DNA of 64,000 nucleotides, taken from positions 5,603,246-5,667,245 of the forward strand of contig NC_088296.1 of NCBI RefSeq assembly GCF_032854445.1, in the 5' to 3' direction. The stretch is from Liolophura sinensis. Taxonomy: Eukaryota > Mollusca > Polyplacophora > Chitonida > Chitonidae. The position numbers were made by a program, and so were the translations under genes. Under the pieces are notes generated by a model. That model saw nothing but the letters and a program-made list of their open reading frames with translations, had not been told where the DNA came from and searched no databases. Positions 24,561-36,999 of this stretch are shown piece after piece. Every line of letters begins with the position of its first letter. Positions within the stretch are counted from its first letter, which is position 1.

Positions 24561-26500
24561 TAGACAATAATAGTCAGATAAGCTTTTATTAGATTCTTAA
24601 CTGGAATAAACTCTGGTCGCAAAGGTCGATAAGAAAAGCAAAAGTATGCATGAATATGTATGTTTGTAAGGGTTTTACGTCGTGCTTAAAACCCTTATGG
24701 ACATACAACGCCTTGTAGCATTTGTTGGATCCAGTATGTTGTGCGACGTTTTCAATGAACATCACAAGTTATTACTGCGAAAACCAGTGTGTCGACGCTT
24801 TACAAATGAGTACCATTCTCTTTTACATGCAAGTAAATGTGGACAGAGCGTCCAGCATCTCTGCGAGCTGCTTCATGATTGTGTCTAATTGCGCTAAACC
24901 CGGGGCTGGGGACTATATATTTCAGCGTCTTGAATTAGACCAATCAAAGCGTAACTGAGATAAACAGTTTGTTATTGACAACTGATATTCTAACAGGGTA
25001 CACATTTGAATACTGATTTCACTGAGTTGCCATGAACATACCTCGCGTTTTTCCAACATCACTGAAAACTGTTGACCTTTGCTAGTTTCATAGTTCTTTA
25101 GTGGTCTGTGTTATACGTCGCTTTGGGAATTGGCCTTGCGATTATTGTCATTATTGGTTGATGGCTGGTATACGAATGTCTGTTTTTACATTTGCTGCCG
25201 AGGGGAATATTTGTCACTGTCCGGACATAACATACATACCGCATGCTTTAATAGGGCCAGGCCAGCCACTTCTCGTAGTTTCACAATCATAAACAAATCT
25301 CACTTTACGTCAAGTCGCTGTGGTGCAGCAGGGGAGGTAATTCGGAACAGGCCTATATTATCACACTGTCAACGCTGCTCACGGAAGTTCCATCGCTATT
25401 TTCACCAGCAACCCACATACACTAAAACAGGATATGTTACCTGTTCATTTATTACCCATTTTAATGCAAGAAAAATTGTTACACATTGATAAATACATAA
25501 TGAATTAAATAAGTAAATAAATAAACAGAAAAAGTAAACGCCTATATTTACAATTCCGGTCTTTTGTTATCGCCTGCCGTGCAGTCATGCGGTTGACCTA
25601 CTTCTGCCTCGGGGTTACGCAGGTCAATGACCCCGAGGTCATGTCAATTACATTATCAGCGTGCAAAAGACTCACAGCGGAGAGCTAGTCACATCTGTGT
25701 TTACTGAAGTAACCCAGATAATGTACACGGCTAACACTCTTGCATGACTGTGGGGACAGGTAAGGTTGTAGTGTTGTAGACGTTTACAAACAGTATCTTT
25801 GTTTATGTATTATTTTAGAGGTGTATATCAATCCACAGTCTTTATAATAACGTAAACCCTATACATGTGGTTAAGCCCAGCACCAAACCCCTGTTGCTCT
25901 TTCCACCATGCCTGTTCACTACGTATAAGTAGTACAAGCCGCAGTACGTGAGTAGTACCAGTTCAGCGCCCGTTGAAAATAGTCCGTACCTGCCACTATA
26001 TCCTGCGTAAATGACATGCCCTCTGTATTTCGTATGGATTTCATAACAATGCTGGCCTTGGGTCGCGGCTATAGGCCTACTCCCAGGAATTATAAAGCCG
26101 ATCGGATGGAACGGTTGTTTAGAAAATCTAGCCAAAAAAATCGGCTGTGAAGTTTTTAATATTGTGCCAGGCAAGCAAAACTTACGTGTCATGGGCAAAA
26201 GTCAGGTGAATTACATTTGCCAACGGAGAATTTTTGTCTCACATTCCACGTATCAATAAATATAAGTCCACCTTAGACCGCATTTTCGGGCTAGAGAAAA
26301 TCGAAGGACATACATACACACATACAGAGTTTACCTTCCTTATTTACGATGAAAATACTAGTATACCTGGTTGCTTCGTGTCACACTTTGCTACACTGTA
26401 TTAACAAAATTGTAAATTAAAGAACGATAAATCCGTAAAAATGATATATACGCTTCCAATAACAAGAAAAGACGACGAAACTGTCAATTGACAAGGGCCC
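24561..26500. other. Intergenic stretch without recognised gene
   Basis: Short open frames at 24,682-24,958, 25,101-25,489 and 25,842-26,198 show no domain pattern. The segment 25,085-25,200 (GGCCTTGCGATTATTG) resembles 13,110-13,170 and is probably a dispersed repeat. Confidence 0.4.
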
Positions 26501-26504
26501 TCAG

Positions 26505-26720
26505 GATCGCTTTGGTGTGTTAGCACAGCAAATCCAGGAGCCTCTCACCAGTGTGGTCACTGTGAGTTCATGCTGGCTTCCCCTGCGGTCGCACGTGGGA
26601 AGGTCTGTCAGCAATGACCAGTTGGTCGTGGGTTTCCCCCGGGCTCTGCCTGGTCCCCCCCTCCCCCCCCCCCCCTCCCCCACCATTCTGTGTAAAACTG
26701 AAATCAACTGTATAAATAAA
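26505..26720 (+). repeat. SINE-1 copy with poly-C/T interruption
   Basis: CAGGAGCCTCTCACCAGTGT, GGTCGTGGGTTTCCCCCGGG, then a C-rich run (26,657-26,683) replaces the usual CACCCACCATAATGCTGG part. Confidence 0.75.
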
Positions 26721-27076
26721 ATATCCCACAGTACAGGCCAGTGTAATCCAACAGTGGGATTTACTGGTGAATTTTTGCTGTAAATTTACAAGTATGCACT
26801 GTATTATCGCAATATTTTGCTGTATTTTACGACATGAACTCTACCTTCAAAAATAATTTACAAATAGAAGTACCTGCTGTGCGGAAATGTGTTACCATCA
26901 GTTTTCATTTTTTTTTTCAATATACTCATCAAAGCTGTAACTTTATATCACGTGGCTGTATATTTGATCCACATGCATATGTACCTACAACAACTCGACT
27001 GCGCTTTAACATGAGACGATTAACACGAGTACTTTACAACAACTTTCCTATGACTATGCAATTGGCTTCAAATATA

Positions 27077-27330
27077 CAGCCGGGGCGGCCGTGGCTCAGT
27101 TAGTTAGCGCAGCGCTATGAACTATGAGCCTCTCACCAGTGCGGTCGCTGTGAGTTCAAGTCCAGCTCATGTTTGTTTCCTCTCCGGCCGTAAGTGAGAA
27201 GGTCTTCAGCAACCTACGTATGGCCGTGGGTTTTCCCACGACCTCTGTCTGGTTTCCGCCCACCATAATGCTGGCCGCCATCGTACAAGTGAAATATTCT
27301 TGAATAAAACAGCAATCAAAAAAAAATGTA
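27077..27330 (+). repeat. SINE-1, full-length reference copy
   Basis: The head GTGGCTCAGTTAGTTAGCG (box A) is followed by GTGAGTTCAAGTCCAG (box B), then CCGGCCGTAAGTGAGAAGG, GGCCGTGGGTTTTCCCACG, ATAATGCTGGCCGCCATCGT, AAGTGAAATATTCTTGA and CAATCAAAAAAAAATG. A tRNA-derived SINE; the family name is not assigned. Confidence 0.88.
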
Positions 27331-27539
27331 TATACAGTTAGGAGACAGCTGGGTTTTCTACAAATACATATTGCTATATGTACACAAAAACTGTCATGCA
27401 CTGCGTTCACACGTTACGGGTCAGTAAGCAATGTAAACAAACCAGTGAATAATACACACATAGTGTAAAACTCTCAATGCACTAACACACAGGTGAGAAA
27501 ATAGGGTTAGTATATACATATATGGTGGACTGTATGGAC

Positions 27540-27750
27540 CGTTTGCGCCTGCGAAGCTGAAAAGTATACAGAATCGATTCTGATTGGCTGATGTGAGAGA
27601 TAGGCAAGTCCAGGTTACGCCTTGTCTAAAGTAAATTTTAGGTTCGGTGCTTTCATTTAAGCGTGATAAAGCTGCCAGGTTCAGGAAACCGTATCTCATC
27701 TGTCAGCCAATCGGCGTCGATTTTGTATCCCTTTAAGCCGTATTTAGATT
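27540..27750. mobile_element. MITE-2 copy
   Basis: The left arm ATACAGAATCGATTCTGATT continues GGCTGATG. The right arm CTGTCAGCCAATCGGCGTCG continues ATTTTGTATCCCTTTAA. The two arms are inverted relative to each other. Confidence 0.75.
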
Positions 27751-29188
27751 TAAATCGGTCTTAAATTAACACCAAAGAACGTAATCTGTAATGCGCCTTG
27801 GCGGTTTAATTCGACTATACCTTCAGCCAGGTTAATATTTAAAGGACAAGACTGACCGAGCGATAGCTGCAATTCTCATAGAAAGATGTAGGATCACACC
27901 ACGTATGTGTAAGATTATCTTACGCATATGCGCTTAAAATGTAAGAATGTATGTAAAATGAACGTTATGTATGTATGCTTGAGCTTTTACGTCATGCTGA
28001 CGATAGCAACAGTGCCATCTTTAAAGGACAAGACAGCACCTGGCTAAAATATATTTCAAACGAAAGCGTGATTCCCAAATTTTCCAAACAGTGACATACT
28101 TTATTATTTTCATTAGATTTCACCGAATAACATGTAGAGCGAAATGATAATGCTGCACAGATGGCTGGTGTGAGTCGAGGGAGCCATCTTGAGAATTGTA
28201 TGCAATCAAGCACGTTGGTATCAGACTGCGCGGCCTAAGCTCTTAAATACATGTTTTGACGTTCATTTTAGTCTGTGCAAAATTCATTAGGGATGCCAAG
28301 GCCTATGAGAATGAAAAGACGGCATCTCAAATGACAACGCTTAAAATTAATCAAATTTTGTGATATAATTTTTTTCTCTTGAATTTATTACAGCTGAATA
28401 ATTTAAATTTACTCCTTCGTATTTTTCGCATGCAAGGAATTTTTTTTCTGTTTTTTTTTCATAAGAAAATTATATTAGAAATTATTGAAACGCATGTTCA
28501 ATCGAGGTGCTTTCTCTGACGTCCGCGATAAGTCGATCAGCAGTGGTTTTATCTTAGAATCCTCCTCTACAAACTGAAGCATAAAATCCAGCGCCGTTTG
28601 AATGCCTTCGAATCAGCCTCAAGCTTAGATTTATTTCCATTTGTTTCAGAATTGAGCATGAATCTAGTTGTACAGCAATCCTGTTGTAATTTTGTAAACA
28701 TTTTTAATAGGGGTCAAAACCACATCCGCGACCTCTACGGAGGCTACGACCTGAACGAGTAATAATCTGCCGTGCATCTGCAGCTAGTCTATTTAAACAG
28801 GGTTGCTGGAGTTCCTTGTAAATGATACAGAAGGTGTAATGTATCAACAGTTCAACCAGTGTAAAAAATATTCTTCCAGTATTTCAAATTTCCGAGAAAA
28901 CTATATTTATCTCTTGGGCCTTCATAGCCGAAGTCCACAACTTTTATCTGCCATAGGCTACCGCTTAGACTATTATACTGAAAATACCTTCGACGCTACA
29001 AAGCTGGAGTAAACGTGACCCCACCTTGCTCTCGATAATGGAGACGCGGACGCCCTGACAATTGGGCCACCGATGATAAGATTGTCGTAAAACGTAAGAT
29101 TATGTTACGTATATGAAGACACCCCCATGTGATGTATGAACGTCATGATTTGCAGGAAACATCTGTTCAACTGAGACCAGTATCTACC
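27751..29188. other. Upstream region of the P450 gene
   Basis: Holds two TTTAAAGGACAAGAC words (27,838 and 28,020) that may be ends of a dispersed element, and an AT-rich stretch near 28,360-28,500. TATTTAAA at 28,790 is a possible but unsupported TATA-like site. No gene seen. Confidence 0.4.
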
Positions 29189-29734
29189 ATGGAGCTGATA
29201 ACATGGGTGTTGTTGGGCCTGTTTCTCCTAATCTCGGGACTGCTCTTATCCAACAGAAACCCCAAAGATGATCGTTTACCTCCTGGCCCCCGGGGGCTAC
29301 CCTTCATCGGCTGCCCATGGGCACTGCTCAGTGAGTTCAACGTCCTTTTCACTAAGTTTGCGGACAAATGGGGCGACGTGGTTAGCGTAAACATTCTTGG
29401 GGAGACGATCGTGGTTCTCAGTTCTCCTGGGGTTGTTAGGGAAGCTTTTTCATCTCAGGCCTTTGGGGAGACGTTTTCCGGACGGGGACCGGCCCCTAGC
29501 ATAAATGACCACGTAGACAAGATGTCGAGCTTTCTGCAACCCGGACCCACGTGGTCCAAACTGAGGAAAATATTGCATAAAGTATTGAACCGGCATGGCG
29601 AGAGCCTGCTGGAGACGGAGAAGACGATCCAAGAGGAGTTAACTCATGTCATGAAGGCTTTGGAGAAAGCGGGGCAGCCAGTGAACATGGACCGAGTTAT
29701 CTACTCTTCTTTGTTAAATATAATAACAATACTG
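29189..29734 (+). CDS. P450 exon 1: membrane anchor to B-E helices
   Basis: 182 codons from MELITW to NIITIL, ending at donor GTGAGT in phase 0. Contains the LPPGPRG hinge, [11 protein letters not shown] and [11 protein letters not shown] (C-helix W--R). Confidence 0.93.
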
Positions 29735-32700
29735 GTGAGTTTTGTTAGACATTTGATAATATCCATAAGGTGAAATCCCAAATAACATTAATACTATTGC
29801 TGGCATACTGAGCTAAACGAGATGCCTCGTTTCTGTTTTAAGCTTAAGTCATTCTAAAATTGGCCCTAACTAAATAATTACTGCGCTGAAATGGTTCTAA
29901 AATTACTGCGCTAAAAACAAGCTGGTAGGAAGATGTCATGTCTGGAGTGCCTGGTGGCATCGAATAAGGGCGTTTTGATATCGAACTGTCTTGTCGTTAA
30001 AAGTAAAAATGTTCTACTGTATCATGGAATGAATGAATGATTATGGCTTAACGCTACGTTGGCAGTTTCAGCCTTATCGTGACGACTGCATCATGGCACT
30101 TTTGTTCAAATATGCTAGTCAACCTAAGTTAACAATAGTTTACCGATCACCTGTCTTGCCGTGTTTTTGGAGACACAAAATGAGACCGCTTTCGCGCTTG
30201 GCGCTCAGCAGTGAAAGGTTAGAGCAAGGGAAACATCACTGGTTGACCTGGTGTCAGTATAATGTGACTAAGTCGGGTGTCGTGTCTGGTGTCTTCGGCG
30301 TGATGTTTCAGTGACAGCAGCACTTTGGCGACATGGACTCGTCCTACCACAAGAAGGCACAGAAAATATACACACATCTAATAACTGAATAACTCCTTGT
30401 CGTCATATAGTTGATAGCTTGTTAAGTGCAACTTTAAACCCCATGCATACATACATATATACAGACAGACAGACAGTCATGCTAGTTCCTTTGTCACGAT
30501 ATGGTTGAAAGAGTGGCTATTAGATGTCGTCACAAAACACATCAACCAAGCAATCGAGATATGAATATGTTATCGGTCAGTGATCAATTATGCGTCTGTT
30601 CCCTTGTCCCGATATGGTTGAAACAGTGACTATTAAATGCCGTCCCCGCTCTGGTTTTACTCCCTTTAATTATATTAAAGCCCAAATCATCCATTTTTCC
30701 GCCCTTGATTTTTTGGCAGTTGAAGGGCCAACGTTATGACTATGACTCTCCCGTTCTGTCAAATGCCCGCGTTCTGGATGAAACCGCTGCCCAGACCTGC
30801 TCCCCATCGGTCACACTCCTCTTTCACCTATTTCCCTTCCTCAAGATGCTGGACGTCGGCCCGGGCAGACTTGTGCGGGAAAACCAGCGAGCGGAACGAC
30901 AGTTTGTCCTTGACTATTTCGAAGAGCCCAAGGTAAGCTGGTTTTATCCCGTGATGAGAACTTGTGAGATGAAATGCCTCTTGTACAAAGCGCACATAAT
31001 AAGTTATTTTGTCTTAATAAATTCTTAACAAAATATAACATAAACATTGGTCGCTTTCACGGGCTTTACTTATTTTTTGAATGGTATTTTACGCTGCACT
31101 CAAGAATATTTCACTTATACGACGGCCGCCAGCGTTATGGTATTTTACCTTGCATGGCATCTCCTGGGTATGATGACTTTTGGGCAGAAATTATGTTGAA
31201 AGCAATTTTAAAACACAATCAACCCATAAAACTTATCGATTCAGTTTGAGAAGTACAAGTTATTTCAAATTTTGTGTGGTGTTACAGGCCAGTTATAACC
31301 CTGACGTCACCAGAGGTATGGTCGATGTCCTCCTTCGTCATCAGAAAGAAACCGGAAATAGTTTGTTGACTGACAACCACATCAAGGGCACATTACAAGA
31401 AATGATTGCTGCTGGTAAATATGACCATATTGTGTGTAGCATGTATCTCACATCCTAAAGTTACCAGGCTAGATTTACGAGTGAGAAATAATGTAGTTAC
31501 GATAACAGAGTAACTTCCCATTGTGACGAAATGTCACAGCCTTTCGTCTCGGTATGACCACTTCACTTCAAGACAAAAGTTTGGAGTAACGTAAGTTTTC
31601 TATTTTATAGTACCCAAATCCAGTTATTTATTTCTTTCGTTGGTTTTTTTTTAAGCCTTACTCAAGAATATTTCACTTATACGATAGCATTATGCTGAGG
31701 GGAAACCGGACAGAAACTGGAGGAAACCCAAAACTATGGGAAGGTTGCTGCAAGACCTTTTGAAGTAGGACCGGGGTCAACCTAATCCACATCAGAATAT
31801 TAACAGAACTACTGCATAAGCAAACATATCATTGGTATGAGGCATAAACTCATTATATGGATCGCAAATCCATTGCGATAGTACCACAAACAACACTCCT
31901 TTGCCATAACAAACAGTGTCACAAACAACACTCATCTGCCATAATAAACAGTGCCACAAACAACACTCCTTTGCCAAAATAAACAGTACCACAAACAACA
32001 CTCCATTGCCATAAAAACAGTGCCACAACAACACTCTTCTGCCATAACAAACAGTGCCACAAACAACACTCCTCTGCCATAACAAACAGTGCCACAAACA
32101 ACACTCCATTGCCATAACAAACAGTGCCACAAACAACACTCCATTGCCAAAACAAACAGTGCCACAACAACACTCCTCTGCCGTAACAAACAGTGACACA
32201 AACAACACTCCTTTGCCATAACAAACAGAGCCACAAACAACACTGCCACAAACAACACTCCTTTGCCATAACAAACAGTACCAAAAACAACACTCCATTA
32301 CCATAACAAACAGTTCCCCAAACAACATTCCTTTGCCACAACAAACAGTTCCACAAACAACACCTCATTGCCATGGCAAACAGTGCCACAAGCAACACTC
32401 CTTTGCCATAACAAACATTACCACAAACAACTCTACATTGCCATAACAAAGAGTGCCACAAACAAAACTCCTTTGCCAAAATAAATAGTTCCAAAAACAA
32501 CACTCATTTGCCATAACAAACAGTGCCACAAACAACACTCCTTTGCCAAAATAAACGGTACCACAAACAACATTTGTTTTCCATAACAAACAGTGCCACA
32601 AGCAACATTCCTTTGCCATAACAATCAGTACCATAAACAACACCCCATTGCCATAACAAACAGTGCCACAAACAACACTCCTCTGCCATAAACATTTACA

Positions 32701-35700
32701 CAAACAACACTCCTTTGATACAGCAAACAGTACCACAAACAACACTCCTTTGCCATAACAAACTGTTCCACAAACAACACTCATTTGCCATAACAAACTG
32801 TGCCAAAAACAACACTCCTTTGCCATAACAAACTGTACCACAAACAACACTCCATTGCCATAACAAACAGTGCCACAACAACACTCTTCTGCCATAACAA
32901 ACAGTGCCACAAACAACACTCCTTTGCCATAACAAACAGTACCACAAACAAACCTCCTTTGCCATAACAAACTGTTCCACAAACAACACTCATTTGCCAA
33001 AATAAACAATACCACAAACAACACTCCTTTGCCATAGCAAACTGTACCACAAACAACACTCCATTGCCATAACAAGCAGTGCCACAAACAACACTCCTCT
33101 GCCAAAATAAACAGTACCACAAACAACACTCCATTGCGATAACAAACAGTGTCACAACAACACTCCTCTGCCATAACAAACAGTGCCACAAACAACACTC
33201 CATTGCCATAACAAACAGTGCCACAAACAACACTCCTTTGCCAAAATAATCAGCGCCACAAACAACACTCCATTGCCATAACAAACAGTGCCACAAACAA
33301 CATTCCTTTGCCATAACCATCAGTACTATAAACAACAATCCTTTGCCATAACAAACAGTGCCACAAACAACACTCCTTTGCCATGGCAAACAGTTTCACA
33401 AACAACACTCCGTTGCCATAGCAAACAGTATCACAAACAACACTCCTTTGTCATAACAAAGAGTGCCACAAACAACATTCCTTTGCCATAACAAACAGTA
33501 CCACAAACAACACTCCTCTGCCATAACAAACAGTACCAAAAACAACACACCATTACCATAACAAATAGTACCACAAACAACACTCCTTTGCCATAACAAA
33601 CAGTGCCACAAACAAACCTTCTTTGCCATAACAAACAGTACCACAAACAACACTCCTTTGCTAAAATAAACAGTACCACAAACAACACTCTTCTGCCATA
33701 ATAAACGATGCCACAAACAACACTCCTTTGCCATAACAAACAGTGCCACAAACAACACTCCATTGCCATAGCAAACAGTGCTACAAACAACACTCTATTG
33801 CCAAAACAAACAGTGCCACAACAACACTCCTCTGCCGTAACATAAACAGTGACACAAACAACACTCCTTTGCCATAACAAACAGTACCAAAAACAACACA
33901 CCATTACCATAACAAACAGTTCCCCAAACAACATTCCTTTGCCACAACAAACAGTTCCACAAACAACACCCCATTGCCATGGCAAACAGTGCCACAAGCA
34001 ACACTCCTTTGCCATAACAAACAGTACCACAAACAACTCTCCATTGCCATAACAAAGAGTGCCACAAACAAAACTCCTTTGCCAAAAAAAATGGTTCCAC
34101 AAACAACACTCATTTGCCATAACAAACAGTGCCACAAACAACACTCCTTTGCCAAAATAAACGGTACCATAAATAAGATTTGTTGCCATAACAAACAGTG
34201 CCACAAGCAACATTCCTTTGCCATAACAATCAGTACCATAAACAACACTCCATTGCCATAACAAACAGTGGCACAAACAACACTTCTCTGCCATAAACAG
34301 TTTCACAAACAACACTCCTTTGCCATAGCAAACAGTACCACAAACAACACTCCTTTGCCATAACAAACTGTTCCACAAACAACACTCCTTTGCCATAACA
34401 AACAGTGCCACAAACAAACCTCCTTTGCCATAACAAACTGTTCCACAAACAACACTCATTTGCCAAAATAAACAGTACCACAAACAACACTCCTTTGCCA
34501 TAACAAACTGTACCACAAACAACACTCCATTGCCATAACAAGCAGTGCCACAAACAACACTCCTTTGCCAAAATAAACAATACCACAAACAACACTCCAA
34601 TGCGATAACAAACAGTGTCACAACAACACTCCTCTGCCATAACAAACAGTGCCACAAACAACACTCCATTGCCATAACAAACAGTGCCACAAACAACACT
34701 CCTTTGCCAAAATAAACAGCGCCACAAACAACACTCCATTGCCATAACAACAGTGCCACAAACAACATTCCTTTGCAATAACCATCAGTACCATAAACAA
34801 CAATCCTTTGCCATAACAAACAGTGCCACAAACAACACTCCTTTGCCATGGCAAACAGTTTCACAAACAACACTCCATTGCCATAGCAAACAGTATCACA
34901 AACAACACTCCTTTGTCATAACAAAGAGTGCCACAAACAACATTCTTTTGCCATAACAAACAGTACCACAAACAACACTCCTCTGCCATAACAAACAGTA
35001 CCAAAAACAACACACCATTACCATAACAAATAATACCACAAAGAATACTCCTTTGCCATAACAAACAGTGCCACAAACAAACCTCCTTTGCCATAACAAA
35101 CAGTACCACAAACAACACTCCTTTGGCAAAATAAACAGTACCACAAACAACATTCCATTGCCATAATAAACGATGCCACAAACAACACTCCTTTGCAATA
35201 ACAAACAGTGCCACAAGCAACACTCCTTTGCCATAACAAACAGTGCCACAAACAACACTCCATTGTCATAGCAAACAGTATCACAAACAACACTACTTTG
35301 CCATAACAAACGATGCCATAAACAACACTTCTTTGCAATAACAAATAGCACCACAAAACACTCCTTTGCCATAACACATTGCGAAATGACCAAGGGGTAC
35401 AAGCATTTTTGATCCATAAATCAGAGAACATCTGTAGTATGAGTGTTTCATTTTTAATTCACAGGAGTGATGACTACAAGAGGAGCCCTGTATTCTTTTT
35501 TCCTTATCACCCTTCATCACCCCGTGGTGATGGCAGCCATTCAGAACGAGATTCAGGCTGTGGTAGGCGAGAGTCGCTTCCCAAAACTAGAGGACAGTTC
35601 CCAAATGCCGTACACCAATGCCGCTATATTAGAATTGCTGAGGTATATCTCGCACGTGCCGGTCGGACTTCCGCACCGGACGACAGACGACGTCATTTTC

Positions 35701-36999
35701 CACGGTTACGTCATACCAAAACACACAACGGTAAGAAACTGTGATGGACGAATCTTTTCGAGGAAGAACAGAAGATCAAAAAACATCTACCTAGAGCATA
35801 TTTTTGCCCAATTTGGTAATTTTTTTTAAATAATGAATTTAACTTCGTTCCCTCTCCATTTCAACATTTATCTAACTTATGATTTGTCTAACTATTTGAT
35901 TGCTATTTAGCGCCATGCGCCCCTCATAGCGATTTGAGGACACGAGTCTTATTCACTCTGCTGTGGCCCACTCATACCTGATTACCATCAGCAGAGAAAG
36001 CAAAATTCCGCTCAGGTTAATGCTTAGTTTAAACAATGCAGCTCTGTCGATCAATGTCGTCGATTTAGCGATGGGTATACACGTACTGTTTTTGATCCAT
36101 TGATGGCTTTTTTGATTGAAATTCTTTAGATTGAAGAAACCTCGTTTGCATGGAATAAAACTATATCCTATTCTACTGTTAACAGTCGTGTATGCCTTTC
36201 TTTGCAGGTATTCTGCAATTTGTGGTATTTTCACCATGACGAGAAGGTTTGGGATAACCCGTGGGAGTTCAAACCTCAAAGATTTCTGGACGCTGACGGT
36301 AATCTTGTCCCGGCTAACCACCCTAAGAGGAAAAAGTAAGTGTGTTTTGTTGTAAGTCTCATCGTTTAAGCTTCTGGTAAATGACTGTATAAAAAACTTA
36401 CAGCATGGGTAGAAAAACGAGAGCAGTGACTACATTGTGATGATTGGCAACTGGTCACACGTGTTACTGGTGAAATAAGGCTTCTTATCAGTCTACCTCA
36501 GTTAGGTGTTTTCTTTTAACTCTCCAAGTAAATACTAAAACAGTGGCAAATTCATGCCCGTTAGTGCCATGACTTAAACAGAATCAAGTAAAAAATGTTA
36601 CTGGCATTTTGTGAGACATCACGTGAATAGAAATACTCAAAATACTGCCACGTGATCGTGGATTTCCACCGGGCCATGCCGGGTTTTCTCCCAACAATAT
36701 GCTGGCCAACATAGTATAAATGAAAAATTCTTGAGTATGGCCTGAAACAGGAATCAAATAAATAAAATCAATAACATTTTTGTTACAGCCTGATGCCTTT
36801 TGGGAATGGACGACGGTCGTGTGTTGGTGAATCGTTCGCAAAGTCTCGGCTATTTCTCTACATCACGACCTTACTCCAGAAATTCCATATCACGCGAGAT
36901 CCCGAGAGACCTCCGCGTTCATGTGACCCTAGGACTTACAGGCCGGGTATTGTTCTGTCTCCGTACGAGTATTGCGTGAAAGTTGTTCCCCGACATTGA
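29189..36999 (+). CDS. Cytochrome P450 (clan 2 type), six exons, complete
   Basis: A microsomal haem monooxygenase; the substrate is unknown. Six exons with GT-AG borders and matching phase total 1,491 nt (496 codons), the usual P450 length. Visible: N-terminal membrane anchor ([17 protein letters not shown]), proline hinge [13 protein letters not shown]-helix AAGVMTT (about 294-300), ExxR as ELLR (352-355), PQRF (407-410) and the haem loop [11 protein letters not shown] with Cys at about 438. The haem loop and the DADGNLV motif resemble clan 2 (CYP1/2/17 side); the exact family is not assigned. The ATG at 29,189 has a strong context (ACCATGG). An upstream in-frame ATG at 29,129 is less likely because it would bury the anchor. 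Oddity: Met replaces the usual acidic residue before the I-helix Thr. Confidence 0.94.
30022..30120 (-). repeat. LINE 3'-tail fragment
   Basis: GAATGAATGAATGATTATGG and CTTAACGCTACGTTGGCAGT match the 3' terminus of the LINE ending at 49,462. Reverse orientation, with a GAAT repeat tail. Confidence 0.65.
30375..30475 (+). repeat. SINE-2 3' fragment with microsatellite tail
   Basis: CTGAATAACTCCTTGTCGTC, GTTAAGTGCAACTTTAAACC, then ACATACATATATACAGACAG repeats in place of the CACT tail. Confidence 0.6.
30720..30932 (+). CDS. P450 exon 2
   Basis: 71 codons from [10 protein letters not shown] to DYFEEPK. Acceptor TTTTTGGCAG, donor GTAAGC, phase 0 at both ends. Contains [12 protein letters not shown] (F-G region). 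Confidence 0.88.
31068..31142 (-). repeat. SINE-1 fragment
   Basis: TTTTACGCTGCACTCAAGAA, ACTTATACGACGGCCGCCAG and CGTTATGG match the 3' half in reverse. Confidence 0.7.
31288..31414 (+). CDS. P450 exon 3: start of I-helix
   Basis: Reads [16 protein letters not shown] and ends [18 protein letters not shown]. Acceptor GTGTTACAG, donor GTAAAT, phase 0 to 1. Confidence 0.9.
31630..31765 (-). repeat. SINE-1 fragment
   Basis: Reverse orientation: CTTACTCAAGAATATTTCAC, GGGGAAACCGGACAGAAACT, GGGAAGGTTGCTGCAAGACC. Confidence 0.75.
31868..35375. repeat. Tandem array, 35-bp unit, about 100 copies
   Basis: The unit is TGCCATAACAAACAGTGCCA plus CAAACAACACTCCTT, with single-base variants. The plus strand is poor in G. 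Long minus-strand open frames here (up to 480 codons of [20 protein letters not shown] type) arise because three units give 105 stop-free nt, and they are not genes. Variant order shows a higher-order copy: about 32,090-33,790 is repeated at about 33,700-35,250. The offset is 1,606 bp at the left and 1,465 bp further right, which fits loss of four units. Confidence 0.95.
35465..35730 (+). CDS. P450 exon 4: I-helix end, K-helix
   Basis: Starts within the AAG/VMTT motif and contains [14 protein letters not shown], the ExxR helix AILELLRY and a [14 protein letters not shown] strand. Donor GTAAGA, phase 1 to 0. Confidence 0.94.
36208..36335 (+). CDS. P450 exon 5: meander
   Basis: Reads [20 protein letters not shown] and then [19 protein letters not shown]. 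Acceptor CTTTGCAG, donor GTAAGT, phase 0 to 2. Confidence 0.93.
36650..36772 (+). repeat. SINE-1 3' half
   Basis: GATCGTGGATTTCCACCGGG, ATATGCTGGCCAACATAGTA, TTCTTGAGTATGGCC and an AATCAAATAAATAAAA tail, in P450 intron 5. Confidence 0.75.
36789..36999 (+). CDS. P450 exon 6: haem-binding loop and C-terminus
   Basis: Reads [20 protein letters not shown] and ends [10 protein letters not shown], stop TGA at 36,997. The axial Cys is in SCVG. Acceptor TTTTTGTTACAG. Confidence 0.96.

Larger units (their letters stand above)
31415..35464 (+). other. P450 intron 3, 4.05 kb, mostly tandem array
   Basis: Donor at 31,415 (GTAAAT) and acceptor TTCACAG ending at 35,464. It contains a SINE-1 fragment (31,630-31,765, minus) and the 35-bp array (31,868-35,375). 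The array leaves about 90 bp before the acceptor. Confidence 0.9.

Noticed and set aside
25842-26198. 118-codon minus-strand open frame
   Set aside because: No recognisable domain, codon bias or splice partners. It is kept as unassigned intergenic sequence.
31868-35375. CRISPR-like array
   Set aside because: Units are contiguous near-identical copies without unique spacers, inside a eukaryotic intron.
31792-35520. Many long minus-strand open frames of up to 480 codons, Cys/Trp/Leu-rich
   Set aside because: They follow the 35-bp tandem unit: three units make 105 nt without stops, so all three frames stay open. There is no start context, no domain, and they lie antisense in a P450 intron.
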